From: Sphingobium sp.
GTDB taxonomy: Bacteria > Pseudomonadota > Alphaproteobacteria > Sphingomonadales > Sphingomonadaceae
NCBI GenBank assembly: GCA_023266575.1
Contig: JAHFPV010000011.1
Coordinates: forward strand, 84,763 to 148,762
Direction: 5' to 3'
DNA length: 64,000 bases
Position 1 is the first letter of the stretch. Each line of letters opens with the position of its first letter. Below are positions 54,575 to 63,883 of this stretch, piece by piece. The notes beneath the pieces were generated by a model. It was not told the DNA's origin, did not search any database, and saw only the letters and a list, made by a program, of their open reading frames with translations. The position numbers and the translations under genes are program-made.

Positions 54575-55864
54575 TCAGCGGGCGAGAATTTCTCCCTGTT
54601 TGATAGCTAGTCTTGGTGCCCGAAGCACGGCTAGATCATGTGTCGGATCGGCATCGTAAGCGACAAGGCTGGTTTCGGCACCTTCTGCGAATATACCGAT
54701 GCGCCGCTCGGGAAACATTGCCTGCGGCGTGGTCTTGGTGGCGAGCCGCAGTAATTCGCCAGCACCAAATATCTTTGTCGCGTTCATCGCTTCGATCTCA
54801 TCGACCACCGATCCGTCGAACAGATCGCTACCAGTCAGCATCGGGACCCCCGCCGCTTTCAGGCGGGCAAGATTGTCACCGATGACAGCCATAAGCGCGG
54901 CGCGATCTTCGGGATGAGCCTTGAGGTAGTAGCGCGTCACTGCGATGGTCGGAATCACCACGGTCCCGCGTCGTTTCATATCGGCGATCGTTTCGTTGGA
55001 CAGTCTGAGGTCGGCTGCGCTTAGCCCGCTTGGGATACGGGTGTTGAGATGTGCGACGATATCGACGCCCGCAGCGACGACGCGGGCGATGTCGTCGGCA
55101 CTGTCGACGTGCGCCGCGACGCGCGCGCCGATCGCATGCGCTCGTTCGACAACCTCTGGAAGCAAAGCCGCGCTCATTCCACGCTGGCCATAGCTCGACG
55201 GGTCTTTGCGCTGCGCTGCTGCATGCGCATCGTCAACGACGATAACTTTGATCAGCTTGGGCTGGCTTTCTGCGATCTTCGGCCATTTCGCCGCAAGGTC
55301 CGTGTGGGTGTCAATCGCCCAGAATACCTTGTCGATGAAATCCTCGGGCTGCTCCGGCATACCGGCCTGCTTGGCACCTGCCAGCGCGAGGCCCAGAGGG
55401 TGCCCATCCGAACTCGACAGCGTCGCCTCCGCCCACAGGACATCCACGCGTCCCGGGCCACCGAGCAAACCGCGATATCCGGCAATCTCATCGGCGTTCG
55501 CGGCCAATTGCGCCGAATAGAAGATGCCGCGTCGCAAATAATCGTCGGCGAAAGTGGCTGCCGACCATGCGTTCTGGAGATTATGATTATGTGCATCGGC
55601 CAGAGGCGGAAGCACATAGCGCCCCTTGAGATCTATCCGCACATCAATTTGTGTTGGACGTTTGCGGGTCATCAGCCCGTCAACGCTATACCAAGTGTCC
55701 TCGACAAAACCATCGCCATCGAACCAACGCCCGCCCTCAAGCGCAAGAACCGTTTTTGGTGAATCAACGGCTACGCGCGGCGCTCCTGTGATTTCGCTTG
55801 AACCGGCAGTCAAGGGCGTGGATGCAAACAACAGGGCAAGGCACGGGACGGCAAAGCGGATCAT
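54575..55864 (-). CDS. Exported metal-dependent amidohydrolase
   Basis: 429 residues, signal peptide cut near LTAGS. Imidazolonepropionase-like amidohydrolase: LPPLADAHNHNLQ (HxH, here with N between), Lys in LIKVIVVDDAH (bridging), His in VAAHVDSADD and VAHLNTR, and Asp in LTGSDLFDG. GGAG precedes the ATG. Periplasmic hydrolase of cyclic amides or peptides; substrate unknown. It lies 3' of the LytS/LytTR pair on the same strand, with 93 bp between. Confidence 0.88.
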   Translation of the reverse strand: MIRFAVPCLALLFASTPLTAGSSEITGAPRVAVDSPKTVLALEGGRWFDGDGFVEDTWYSVDGLMTRKRPTQIDVRIDLKGRYVLPPLADAHNHNLQNAWSAATFADDYLRRGIFYSAQLAANADEIAGYRGLLGGPGRVDVLWAEATLSSSDGHPLGLALAGAKQAGMPEQPEDFIDKVFWAIDTHTDLAAKWPKIAESQPKLIKVIVVDDAHAAAQRKDPSSYGQRGMSAALLPEVVERAHAIGARVAAHVDSADDIARVVAAGVDIVAHLNTRIPSGLSAADLRLSNETIADMKRRGTVVIPTIAVTRYYLKAHPEDRAALMAVIGDNLARLKAAGVPMLTGSDLFDGSVVDEIEAMNATKIFGAGELLRLATKTTPQAMFPERRIGIFAEGAETSLVAYDADPTHDLAVLRAPRLAIKQGEILAR

Positions 55865-55957
55865 GATAACTCCTCAAACGGTTCATAACCGCTAGTTCCT
55901 CTGTCGTGATCTGCCCGCCATGATGACGTGAGCTGGGGCGCGGACGTCGTGAACCGG

Positions 55958-56662
55958 TCAGCGTGCGCCTAGTGCCGCATAGAGGTCGCCCCGATAGGAC
56001 CGGCTGAACCGAACCCGTTTGCCGCCAGTCAGCTCCAGCTCACCATCGCCATTCCGCTTTGTCTCCATTGCAGTGACCAGACTGGCGCGCACTACAACCG
56101 AGCGGTGTACACGGACGAACCCGGGGCCGAGCCGTGTGAGCAACGAAGCTATGGGCTGACGTACCAGATGAACTTCACCTCCAGCATGAATGCACTGATA
56201 GTGGCCGGCACTTTCCACCGCCGCGATCAGCTCAATCGCGATGAAGCGCGTTGAGACCCCATCGCGGATCTCGATCGGCGCCGCCGACCCGCCATGCCGC
56301 GACTGACGCACGCGTCCCAAGGCGCGCGCAAGATCGGGCGCTGTGATGGGCTTGAGTAGATAGTCGAACGCCCCCTGCCGGAATGCTTCAACGGCTGCAC
56401 CCGGGTCTGCGGTCAGATATACCAGCGCTGGCGCCTGCGCGCGCTCGGCCAATTCGCTCCCGAACTGCGTTCCCTTCCCGTCGGGCAGGCAGACATCCAG
56501 GAACACAAGGTCCAACCCCTTCGAAGCAATCTGCTGTCGCGCCTCCGCGAGGCTCACGGCTTCAATAACCGCACCGATATCCGAATGCGCTGTGAGCAAA
56601 CGCAGCAGTGCGACACGCGCCAGCGCATTGTCCTCGACAACCAACACTGACAGGTCAGGCAT
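55958..56662 (-). CDS. LytTR-family response regulator
   Basis: About 234 residues from the ATG at 56662, overlapping the kinase stop by 8 bp. Receiver: VVEDNALAR, phospho-Asp in VFLDVCLPD near 50, Lys in YLLKPIT near 100. C-terminal LytTR DNA-binding domain with FVRVHRSVVV and VRFSRSYRGDLYAAL. Probably regulates the adjacent amidohydrolase gene or envelope functions (inference). Confidence 0.93.
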   Translation of the reverse strand: MPDLSVLVVEDNALARVALLRLLTAHSDIGAVIEAVSLAEARQQIASKGLDLVFLDVCLPDGKGTQFGSELAERAQAPALVYLTADPGAAVEAFRQGAFDYLLKPITAPDLARALGRVRQSRHGGSAAPIEIRDGVSTRFIAIELIAAVESAGHYQCIHAGGEVHLVRQPIASLLTRLGPGFVRVHRSVVVRASLVTAMETKRNGDGELELTGGKRVRFSRSYRGDLYAALGAR

Positions 56663-57713
56663 CTGGCAACTCGAGCACGACGCTGAACCAACCACCGTCT
56701 CGCGCTACCGTCATTCTAAACCGGTCCTGATAAAGGATCGCCAGCCGCTGCCTCACATGATCGAGTCCTGAGTTGAGCCCGTGTGAGGCACGCGCAAACG
56801 CAGACGCAGGGTTTCCAATCTCGATCCGCGTGCCGTGGGGTGCGGCCGTGACCCTCAGGTCAACGTGCCGCGTGCCATCCGGTAGTGTATTGCCATGCGT
56901 CAGCGCATTTTCCACGAGCGGGATCAGAATACGTGAGGGCAACAACCTTTGCCACAAACCGTCGTCCACCGCGCGCCGGTAGTCGAGGCATCCGTTTAGT
57001 TCGCGGTAGAGCAGCAAATGCTCGTCGACCGCGCCCAGTTCGTCAGCCAGCATGCTCATCTCGTTTTCTGCCGTCAGACCACTGCGCAGAACATTGGCCA
57101 GCGCCGACAGCGCTGCCTCCGCACGATCGGCGGAGGCATGCGCCATCTGGGCAATCGATCCCAGTGCATTCATCAAAAAATGCGGACTCAGCTCGGCTTG
57201 CAGAGCGCGCAGTTCGGCACGTGCGGACCGCGCCTCCTGATGGCGCGCGCGTCTTGCCCAGACAAAAGTTTGGCCGACCGCGATCACCGCAACATAGGTG
57301 GGCACTGCGAATAGGGACGTGACGATGATCCGTCGCGCTAGCGCTGCAAGCGGCTGCGGCGGTCCAAACAATGACGACGAAATCAACGCGATGGCAGCTT
57401 GGATTGCGGGTACCACCGACGTCAGCAGCGGGATGACAACTACTCCTGTCAGCAACAATGCAATGACTGAGAATGCGTCGCGCCCTTCTCCCAACGGATG
57501 CCGTTCACATAGCCGGAACAGCCTCCGGGTCGCCAGAGCCCAAGGCAGGAAGCTGGCGAAGCAAAACGCAGTCGCGACGGCAAATTCACGGAGCGTGGGA
57601 CTAGCGCCCGCGGCAAGCGCAGCGGCGGGTCCCCATGCTAGCGCAACGCATGACCAAGCAAAGGCAATCCAAATATGCGGAACCCGGTATTCGGCTTTCG
57701 TCAGTGATTTCAT
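56655..57713 (-). CDS. LytS-like sensor histidine kinase
   Basis: 352 residues. Four to five N-terminal membrane helices (to about 150), His-kinase motif LQAELSPHFLMNALGSIAQ with phospho-His near 177, ATPase domain with ILIPLVENALTHG and GLNSGLDHVRQRLAILY. Partner of the LytTR regulator. Confidence 0.93.
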   Translation of the reverse strand: MKSLTKAEYRVPHIWIAFAWSCVALAWGPAAALAAGASPTLREFAVATAFCFASFLPWALATRRLFRLCERHPLGEGRDAFSVIALLLTGVVVIPLLTSVVPAIQAAIALISSSLFGPPQPLAALARRIIVTSLFAVPTYVAVIAVGQTFVWARRARHQEARSARAELRALQAELSPHFLMNALGSIAQMAHASADRAEAALSALANVLRSGLTAENEMSMLADELGAVDEHLLLYRELNGCLDYRRAVDDGLWQRLLPSRILIPLVENALTHGNTLPDGTRHVDLRVTAAPHGTRIEIGNPASAFARASHGLNSGLDHVRQRLAILYQDRFRMTVARDGGWFSVVLELPDA

Positions 57714-58107
57714 TCAAGGCCTATACTCGGGACGAAGCTTGAACGGCAATAAGGCACGGTGAGTAAGGTACAGGAACGAATGGTGACGAGAAAATGTTAA
57801 CCGCGCCGGTTTTCGACTGCGATATTGACCTGCCCCCCATCACTCCCTCGATCATAACGAGAGTCTTGCGGTTAGATACGATGGCCCCTGCGCCTGCACA
57901 AGCGCGTCGGGCGTGATACTCTCGTCCTGCTCGAACGCCCGACGCGCTTGGGCAGGCGTCCGATTTCTCAAAGACGAGTGGGGCCAGACATTGTTGTAAT
58001 CGTAGCGCCAGATGGCCAGCTTCCGGCGGGCATCGGCCGACCTTCTTCGAGCTTTCGCAATTTCCTCGCTACCGCGCTATCCACTTTTGTTCATTGGCTT
58101 GTGCGCT
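57714..58107. other. 394-bp gap holding an IS3 remnant
   Basis: The gap contains the IS3 transposase fragment at 57852-58040. The flanks have no recognised gene. Confidence 0.6.
57852..58040 (-). pseudogene. 3' fragment of an IS3-family transposase (orfB)
   Basis: Minus-strand codons ending in TGA at 57852-57854 read ADARRKLAIWRYDYNNVWPHSSL, RNRTPAQARRAFEQ (shown in parts), the C-terminus of IS3-type integrase-core transposases including the last catalytic region. No 5' part or terminal repeats were seen, so it is a dead remnant. It lies directly upstream of the GH113-like gene. Confidence 0.82.
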
Positions 58108-59127
58108 ATGGTTAGAGGAATGATAGATTTATCTCGCCGACAATTGTTAGGAATCACGATGGCCGCTGCCTTTTGCGATAGCGGAACTGCTTCAGTGCCC
58201 ATGGTCCGATTTTGCGGTGTCAATTTTATCGAAACCCCCCAGGCATTGCTGGGGTCGGAGCACGCCGCACGAAGTCTGCGTCGCCTTTTGGAAATTGGTG
58301 CCAACTGCGTCGCTCTGGTGCCGTTCCTCTGGCAAAGCCGTCCCGATAATTGCGACGTCGTTTGGGGCAGCGCCTTGCCGCCGGAGCGACTGGCGATGGG
58401 TATCCGCCAGGCGAAGGCGGCGGGCCTGCACGTCATGCTCAAGCCGCACATCTGGATCCCGGGCCACTGGGCCGGTCAGGTGGCGATGAAAAGCGAAAGC
58501 GAATGGCAACGATGGATGACTTTGTACCAAAGCCATATGGTGATGCTCGCACGCATTGCGGCAGAACATGAAATTGATGCTTTGTTCATTGGAACAGAAC
58601 TCCGCCTGACCAGCCAGCGCAGCGAATGGCGCGACATCATCGCCGCCGTGCGCAATCAATATCACGGTATCGTCAGCTATGTTGCCCACGGGCCGGAAGA
58701 AGCGGAGAAGATCGAATTTTGGGATCAACTCGATGCGGTTGCCGCGTCGCTCTATCCTTCGCTTGGCAATGCCCATGACCGCCGTTCGTGGGAAGCCGCG
58801 ATGACAGACACAGCGACGCGACTGCAGGGCGTGGCACGCAATTCAGGCAAGCCGTGCTGGATCGGCGAGATGGGCATCAGGTCCGCCAAAGGTGCCACCA
58901 GTAAGCCTTGGGAAAGTCCAGAAGAGCGACGCGCCATGGCCGATCCTGCGCTTCAGGCTGCCGTCATCGACGCCTGGCTGGACGTTGCGCAACGGATGGG
59001 AATTGAAACGGCGCTTGTATGGCGCTGGTTCTCTGATCCCGATGGCGGCGGCGCAACTGATACGGACTTTACTGTACAGAACAAACCGGCCGAAGCCGTC
59101 CTGCAAAGGCGATGGGTCAAAACCTGA
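58108..59127 (+). CDS. GH113-like exported glycoside hydrolase
   Basis: About 339 residues from the ATG at 58108 (or 58120). Tat-like N-terminus (LSRRQLLGITMAAAF). TIM barrel of the GH113 type: GVNFIETPQAL, KPHIWIPGHWAGQ, likely acid/base Glu in FIGTELRL near 164 and nucleophile Glu in CWIGEMGIR near 254. GH113 members cleave beta-mannans. In an EPS locus it may trim or release polymer (inference). Convergent with the barrel gene, 11-bp overlap. Confidence 0.8.
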   Translation: MVRGMIDLSRRQLLGITMAAAFCDSGTASVPMVRFCGVNFIETPQALLGSEHAARSLRRLLEIGANCVALVPFLWQSRPDNCDVVWGSALPPERLAMGIRQAKAAGLHVMLKPHIWIPGHWAGQVAMKSESEWQRWMTLYQSHMVMLARIAAEHEIDALFIGTELRLTSQRSEWRDIIAAVRNQYHGIVSYVAHGPEEAEKIEFWDQLDAVAASLYPSLGNAHDRRSWEAAMTDTATRLQGVARNSGKPCWIGEMGIRSAKGATSKPWESPEERRAMADPALQAAVIDAWLDVAQRMGIETALVWRWFSDPDGGGATDTDFTVQNKPAEAVLQRRWVKT

Positions 59128-59935
59128 CCCACAGCCCGCCAAAAAAGCCTCGTTCGCGCAGCGCATTTTCGCCAGCGACGGTGCCAAGCCAACCGGCCTG
59201 GATCGACACGCCGTTACCGACATCCTTCACTGCGCTCAACTGCACATTGTGATAGCGATAACGATCGAAAATGCCTGCACCGCGTCCATCGCTGATTGTG
59301 TTGAAGGATTGCGCCATCAGCAGCAGATCCGACACCGGACGATAGCCCACCGTCACGTCACCATGAAATTCGTTCGGCGGATCTCCGGCACGAAAGCGGT
59401 AAGAGGTCTGGACGTCAATGAACGCGCTCTCCAATCCAACAGCAAATCCGTAGGTTCCTCGCAGCCGCGCATCATACTCCATGTTGGTATTGCCGACCTG
59501 CGCCAGATTATCCTGCCGCGTGCTGCCCGGTATGCGAACGGTCCCCTGGGCCGCTACCGTCCACCCCTCACCCGCCGCAAGATCATATCGCGCGCCCAGT
59601 TCCGTATAGCCCAATCCACGCGTGTCATCGCCATCTTCCACGGACACGTTCCGGAAACTGGGAGTGGCGATCAGCGTGAGGTCGTCGGTCGCGCGATATT
59701 CTGCAAGCAGATATAGTTCCACCTTCTGATAGTCGGCAATGTCGATGCTGCGACCATTGCGGTCCCAGCCCTTGTCGCTGTTCGAATAATAGAAGGTCGC
59801 AATGACCTGCCCTTGGGATTTGTTCTGTGTTGCAGAGCTTATCCCACCTGTTTGAGCAATAGCGGAATGAGCCGGGGCCAGGATGGCGGCTACAATTGGG
59901 CCAAATGTAAAAACATTAGTTTTCATTGACATAAA
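59117..59935 (-). CDS. Outer-membrane beta-barrel protein of the EPS locus
   Basis: About 272 residues from the Met at 59935; a start at 59947 is also possible. A signal peptide ends near HSAIAQT. The mature part is an amphipathic beta-barrel with alternating aromatic strands (VELYLLAEYRA, DARLRGTYGFAVG, DVQTSYRFRAG), ending VRF with a C-terminal Phe. The position next to a XagB-like synthase suggests the export or surface-attachment partner of the polymer. It overlaps the upstream regulator gene. Confidence 0.75.
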   Translation of the reverse strand, partial: FMSMKTNVFTFGPIVAAILAPAHSAIAQTGGISSATQNKSQGQVIATFYYSNSDKGWDRNGRSIDIADYQKVELYLLAEYRATDDLTLIATPSFRNVSVEDGDDTRGLGYTELGARYDLAAGEGWTVAAQGTVRIPGSTRQDNLAQVGNTNMEYDARLRGTYGFAVGLESAFIDVQTSYRFRAGDPPNEFHGDVTVGYRPVSDLLLMAQSFNTISDGRGAGIFDRYRYHNVQLSAVKDVGNGVSIQAGWLGTVAGENALRERGFFGGLWVRF

Positions 59936-60884
59936 GCCCCGTTTCACGTTGCATAAAAGCCATTTTATTCAAAAGATTGCCGGTCAGATCCGTCAGCTCG
60001 CCGCTTCCCCCCCAACCGGTCAGAACATTTAGCGAGACATGTTCATTCCCCAAAGCGTTGCCATGGGGAATATGGGCTTGGGCGACGACCATCTGCATAT
60101 TTTCACCCGCGAGACGCATCGCATCATCGTTGGCTGCGCCGGGGTGGACAATCATGAAAACGCCATCGCCATAATAGCATATCAAACTCGCGGCAGGCGT
60201 TGGTTCTGGCGCGAGAAGCGACGTCACTTTCCGCAGCAGCCTTTCGCTTTCTTCCACGCCATGGAAAGCCATGAATCGATCGAACTCATTGAGCTTGAGC
60301 ATCGCCATTGCGGCTGATCGCCCGGCGTCCCAGCAGGCGCGCAGTGTCAATTCAACGACCATTCCCTTGGCCAATTGGGTGACACTATCAATCAAAGCAG
60401 CGTCGAGCATGCCACGTTGAAGGGTAATGGAGCGCTGCTCCAACTCGGCTTCGCGCAACAATCGCCTTTCCTGTTCACGACCGAACCGCAACAGGGTGCG
60501 GACGCGCGCGAGCAGGTCGATCTGGGACACTGGCTTGGCCACGAAATCGTTGGCACCTGCGACGAATGCTTGGTTCAGCGCCTGCGTTTCTCGTGCTGCG
60601 GATAACATGAGAATGGGAACATATCTGGTTGGACCGTGAATCCGAAGGCGCGCGCAGGCTTCGATTCCGTCCACATCCGGCATCATGATGTCCATGATGA
60701 CAAGATCGAACAGCGCCGATGCGCCATCGGTACCCAGGCCGACAAGCGCAAATGCTTCGCCCGCCGACCGGGCGAAGGTCAGGCGTGAAAAGCCGCCATC
60801 TTCCAGAAAAGCTGCGGTGATATCGGCAGAATCCTCTGAGTCATCGACGATCAGAATATGGGCAGGAGACCCGGTGTCGGTCAT
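59916..60884 (-). CDS. Response regulator with degenerate GGDEF domain
   Basis: 322 residues. Receiver: ILIVDDSEDS, phospho-Asp in VIMDIMMPDVDG near 66, Lys in FVAKPVS near 115. The C-terminal half is GGDEF-like (AMLKLNEFDRFMAFHG, SLICYYGDGVFMIV), but the signature is YGDGVF rather than GGDEF/F, so it should not make cyclic di-GMP. Probably a sensor/regulator of polymer synthesis in this operon, as PleD-like proteins are. It overlaps both neighbouring genes. Confidence 0.85.
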   Translation of the reverse strand: MTDTGSPAHILIVDDSEDSADITAAFLEDGGFSRLTFARSAGEAFALVGLGTDGASALFDLVIMDIMMPDVDGIEACARLRIHGPTRYVPILMLSAARETQALNQAFVAGANDFVAKPVSQIDLLARVRTLLRFGREQERRLLREAELEQRSITLQRGMLDAALIDSVTQLAKGMVVELTLRACWDAGRSAAMAMLKLNEFDRFMAFHGVEESERLLRKVTSLLAPEPTPAASLICYYGDGVFMIVHPGAANDDAMRLAGENMQMVVAQAHIPHGNALGNEHVSLNVLTGWGGSGELTDLTGNLLNKMAFMQRETGLYVNEN

Positions 60885-62371
60885 CTTTTGCCTCCATGGC
60901 TAAGTTCATAAATCCGCCAACGCTCCCCGGTGTAAATGCGGGCGTATCCCGGATATCCTTGGTCGTAAATCTGTGGAAAGAGACGTCCGACCCGGTCGCT
61001 GCCCTGAGCAGATTGTGGGTCGCGAACAATGATCATATCCGCATCGACTGTTTGCCTTAGCGCGCTCAATTGAAAGGGAAGGCTGTCTGCCGTCCAGATA
61101 CCTTTGGCGCTCCCGCGCAACGCCACCACAGAGGGGACAGCTTCTGCATCGAAGAGAATTTGATCCCGGTCCTTGATCTTCGTCGCAATGGCGGACAGCT
61201 CCGCGTCGCCGTGCGATACGGGAAAACCGAACAAGGAACCACGCCAACGCTGCGTTTCAGAAGCAGGATCGACCGCAGCAATCAGGACACAAGCCGCCAA
61301 TCCAGCGGTCAGCAACATCAGGATGCCAGGCCGATCCGGCCTTTCATGGGGCCACCGAACGGCGGTCGCGACTGACAGCGTGACACTCAGGCTTGCCACC
61401 AGTCCCAGCGGCGGTAGCAAACCGAATGCACTCGCCAGCAACGCACTGCTTACCAGATGGCCTATCAGGCCAAGGATGGCGAGGCGCAGCGCTGGCAGCC
61501 GATAGGTTAGGACGAACATCGAAACGGCAATGGGACAGGCCGCGACAATCGCGATGGCAGCCAATGCGCCCGGCAACAAACCGCCGCTCGCTTGCGACAA
61601 GCCAGGGGAGATGCTGTTGGTTGTGCCCAGGCCGATGCTTTCCCGACTCAGGCTCAACAGGAAACGGAAGGGTTCGCCCGCGAATATCCAATTCACATAG
61701 CAAAAGGCCAGAAGCGCGAACGCCAGAGGGAAGAGAAGCACGAGGAAAACGCTGGCTGGCGACGTTCTGAGCCTGTCTGGCGGAATGGCAAGAGCGATAA
61801 ATGGCAACGCGCCAAAGACGAGGAACAAGCCGAACGGGTGCGCGAAGCCAACCATCGCCAGACCTAGGGCGACAAGTATCAGGTCGTTGATCCTGTGTCC
61901 CCGGCGCAACTGAAACATCCCAAGCACGAACAGCCAATAGCCCAAGTGCAGCAGCATGAAGCTGGGGCCTTCTGCTGCGGCTCTCCAGAAAAGAGGATTA
62001 GAGCCCAGCAGAAGCGTCGCCAGCATGGACCGCGTCGTTGCGAACCCGCTGTCGCGCATCGTCTTGTACCAACTGGCGAGCAGGATGGCGGCGAGCGTCC
62101 CGCTAATCAGATGCGGTATGTCAAAGCCCAGTCCAGGCGCTATTGCGTCCACCGCAATCGCGGCAGCATAGGACATGGGCGGGAAGGCGGTGACGACCTT
62201 CTCCACGGATACGCCGCCTGAATTGGCCAAAATGGTACGGCCCATCAAGTCCAGATTGGACATGGAGATAAAGCCGCGCGTTCCTATCAGGTGGAGCAGC
62301 GCATAGCAGCCGATCAGCAGCGCAACCATCGCGCCACCTGACCAGGCCAATGTCGGGGAAGTCCGCCTCAT
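60881..62371 (-). CDS. Polytopic membrane protein, GT-C-like
   Basis: 496 residues with about 11 membrane helices and a soluble periplasmic C-terminal domain (about 390-496). Early loop with FISMSNLDLMGRTILANSGG, which in GT-C proteins carries acidic residues between the first helices. No firm family. In the XagB-type context it could be the membrane partner of polymer synthesis. 4-bp overlaps with both neighbours. Confidence 0.72.
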   Translation of the reverse strand: MRRTSPTLAWSGGAMVALLIGCYALLHLIGTRGFISMSNLDLMGRTILANSGGVSVEKVVTAFPPMSYAAAIAVDAIAPGLGFDIPHLISGTLAAILLASWYKTMRDSGFATTRSMLATLLLGSNPLFWRAAAEGPSFMLLHLGYWLFVLGMFQLRRGHRINDLILVALGLAMVGFAHPFGLFLVFGALPFIALAIPPDRLRTSPASVFLVLLFPLAFALLAFCYVNWIFAGEPFRFLLSLSRESIGLGTTNSISPGLSQASGGLLPGALAAIAIVAACPIAVSMFVLTYRLPALRLAILGLIGHLVSSALLASAFGLLPPLGLVASLSVTLSVATAVRWPHERPDRPGILMLLTAGLAACVLIAAVDPASETQRWRGSLFGFPVSHGDAELSAIATKIKDRDQILFDAEAVPSVVALRGSAKGIWTADSLPFQLSALRQTVDADMIIVRDPQSAQGSDRVGRLFPQIYDQGYPGYARIYTGERWRIYELSHGGKR

Positions 62372-63870
62372 GAGGACGCCTGCTGTTCCTGCACGGCCTG
62401 CGCCACCTCAGCCGCGGTATGTTTTGAAAGACCGTGATTGGTCTTTTCCCAATAGAAGGGTCTGGTGACGAGTTGCCAGGCCCCCTTCCACGCGGAAATC
62501 GACATCAGTGCCCAATACCAGATCACCGTGAGGCTGAATGGCGTCAGTTCCAGCCAATTGCGTCGGAATGGTGCCAGCATCATCAGGAAGATGAACATTC
62601 CGTTCCCCGCGAGCAGGTTGAACAGCGACAGATACAGAAGGACGGGTGGGAAAAGATGGTCGAATGCCGTGGTCTTGGTAATCAGCCAGGCAGCGAAGAT
62701 GCCCCAGAAAATCGGATTGAGCAGGCCCGACAACATGGTTCCGCCGATGAAGAAAACGAAACCAAGGACGCCAAGTGGTCCGATGGTACGCATCAGGTGG
62801 ATTGGCCGACGACTGTGGACCAGAAACGTCTGCATATACCCCTTGATCCAACGCGATCGTTGCCGGATCCAGTTCGTCTGGGACACATTGGCTTCCTCGA
62901 ACGTGGTCGAGGCAACCAGGCGGACGCCATATCCCTTCTGCGTCATACGGATGCCAAGATCGGCATCTTCGGTGACGTTAAACGGATCCCAGGCATGCAA
63001 TTCGCGCAGGACGTCGATGCGGAAATGGTTCGACGTCCCGCCCAGGGGGATAGGCACGCCCAGCTTTTCCAGCCCCGGCAACATCAGGTCGAACCACAGG
63101 GAATAGTCCAGGGTGAACAAGCGCGTCAGCCAGTTTTCATCGCGGTTATAATAGTTCAACCGACACTGCACACAGCCAACCTTGTCCCCCGCCTGCTGGA
63201 AGGCAACGACGACTTTCTTCAGCTGGTCCGGCTCCGGTTTATCCTCGGCGTCGAAAATGACCAGATAGTCGCCGCGTGCGAACCGCAGGGCGTAGTTGCA
63301 AGCCTTTGGCTTTGTTTGGGGCTGTGACGGGGGCACCTTGATGATTTCAAATATGCCTTCCAGCCCAAGAGCGACTGCTGCATCGATGGTTTCCTGATCG
63401 CCTTCCTCCAGCACGATCTTGATATCGAGCTTTGCCGTCGGATAATCGAGCTTGCGCAGGGCGTTGGCGAGAATCGGCAGCACGTCCGGTTCGCGAAACA
63501 TCGGTACCAGCACCGTGTAGATGGGCAGGTCTTCGTCACGCAACATACGCACTGCCGACGCAATTTCGTCCGCGCGAGTGTGCTGATTCAATCCCCCGGC
63601 CCAGATCAACAGCCCTTTGAAAAGGAAGTTGCCGAGATAGAAGATCGACATCAGGAGATTGAGCGCGATCAGGGTTGGGAGGGGCCACTGTATCAACGCC
63701 AATGTCACCAGGCTAAAGCTGCCCCATGCAAAGAAAAGCTGACCCGGCGTGAAGACCGTCTGCGCCGACATGACCGGATCGCGTTCCGCCAGATCAAAGA
63801 CAGCGGCATGCGTGAATCGTTCGGAAAAGAAGCTTTGCACCGCGCTCTGGACGTCCGACTTGGATGTCAC
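62368..63870 (-). CDS. GT2 polysaccharide synthase, XagB-like, N-terminus lost
   Basis: 500 residues in the present frame (GTG at 63870). Membrane helices at about 48-92, a GT-A domain, then C-terminal helices. Processive GT2 motifs: LVPMFREPD, DAEDKPEPD near 208, FNVTEDADLGIR near 302 and QRSRWIKGY near 338. The first residues (VTSKSDVQSAV) look like the end of an MshEN-type domain that normally starts such synthases, and the IS21-like end begins 14 bp upstream of the GTG, so the original N-terminus is probably gone. First gene of the EPS group. Confidence 0.85.
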   Translation of the reverse strand: MTSKSDVQSAVQSFFSERFTHAAVFDLAERDPVMSAQTVFTPGQLFFAWGSFSLVTLALIQWPLPTLIALNLLMSIFYLGNFLFKGLLIWAGGLNQHTRADEIASAVRMLRDEDLPIYTVLVPMFREPDVLPILANALRKLDYPTAKLDIKIVLEEGDQETIDAAVALGLEGIFEIIKVPPSQPQTKPKACNYALRFARGDYLVIFDAEDKPEPDQLKKVVVAFQQAGDKVGCVQCRLNYYNRDENWLTRLFTLDYSLWFDLMLPGLEKLGVPIPLGGTSNHFRIDVLRELHAWDPFNVTEDADLGIRMTQKGYGVRLVASTTFEEANVSQTNWIRQRSRWIKGYMQTFLVHSRRPIHLMRTIGPLGVLGFVFFIGGTMLSGLLNPIFWGIFAAWLITKTTAFDHLFPPVLLYLSLFNLLAGNGMFIFLMMLAPFRRNWLELTPFSLTVIWYWALMSISAWKGAWQLVTRPFYWEKTNHGLSKHTAAEVAQAVQEQQASS

Positions 63871-63883
63871 GACCAGGTCTGCG

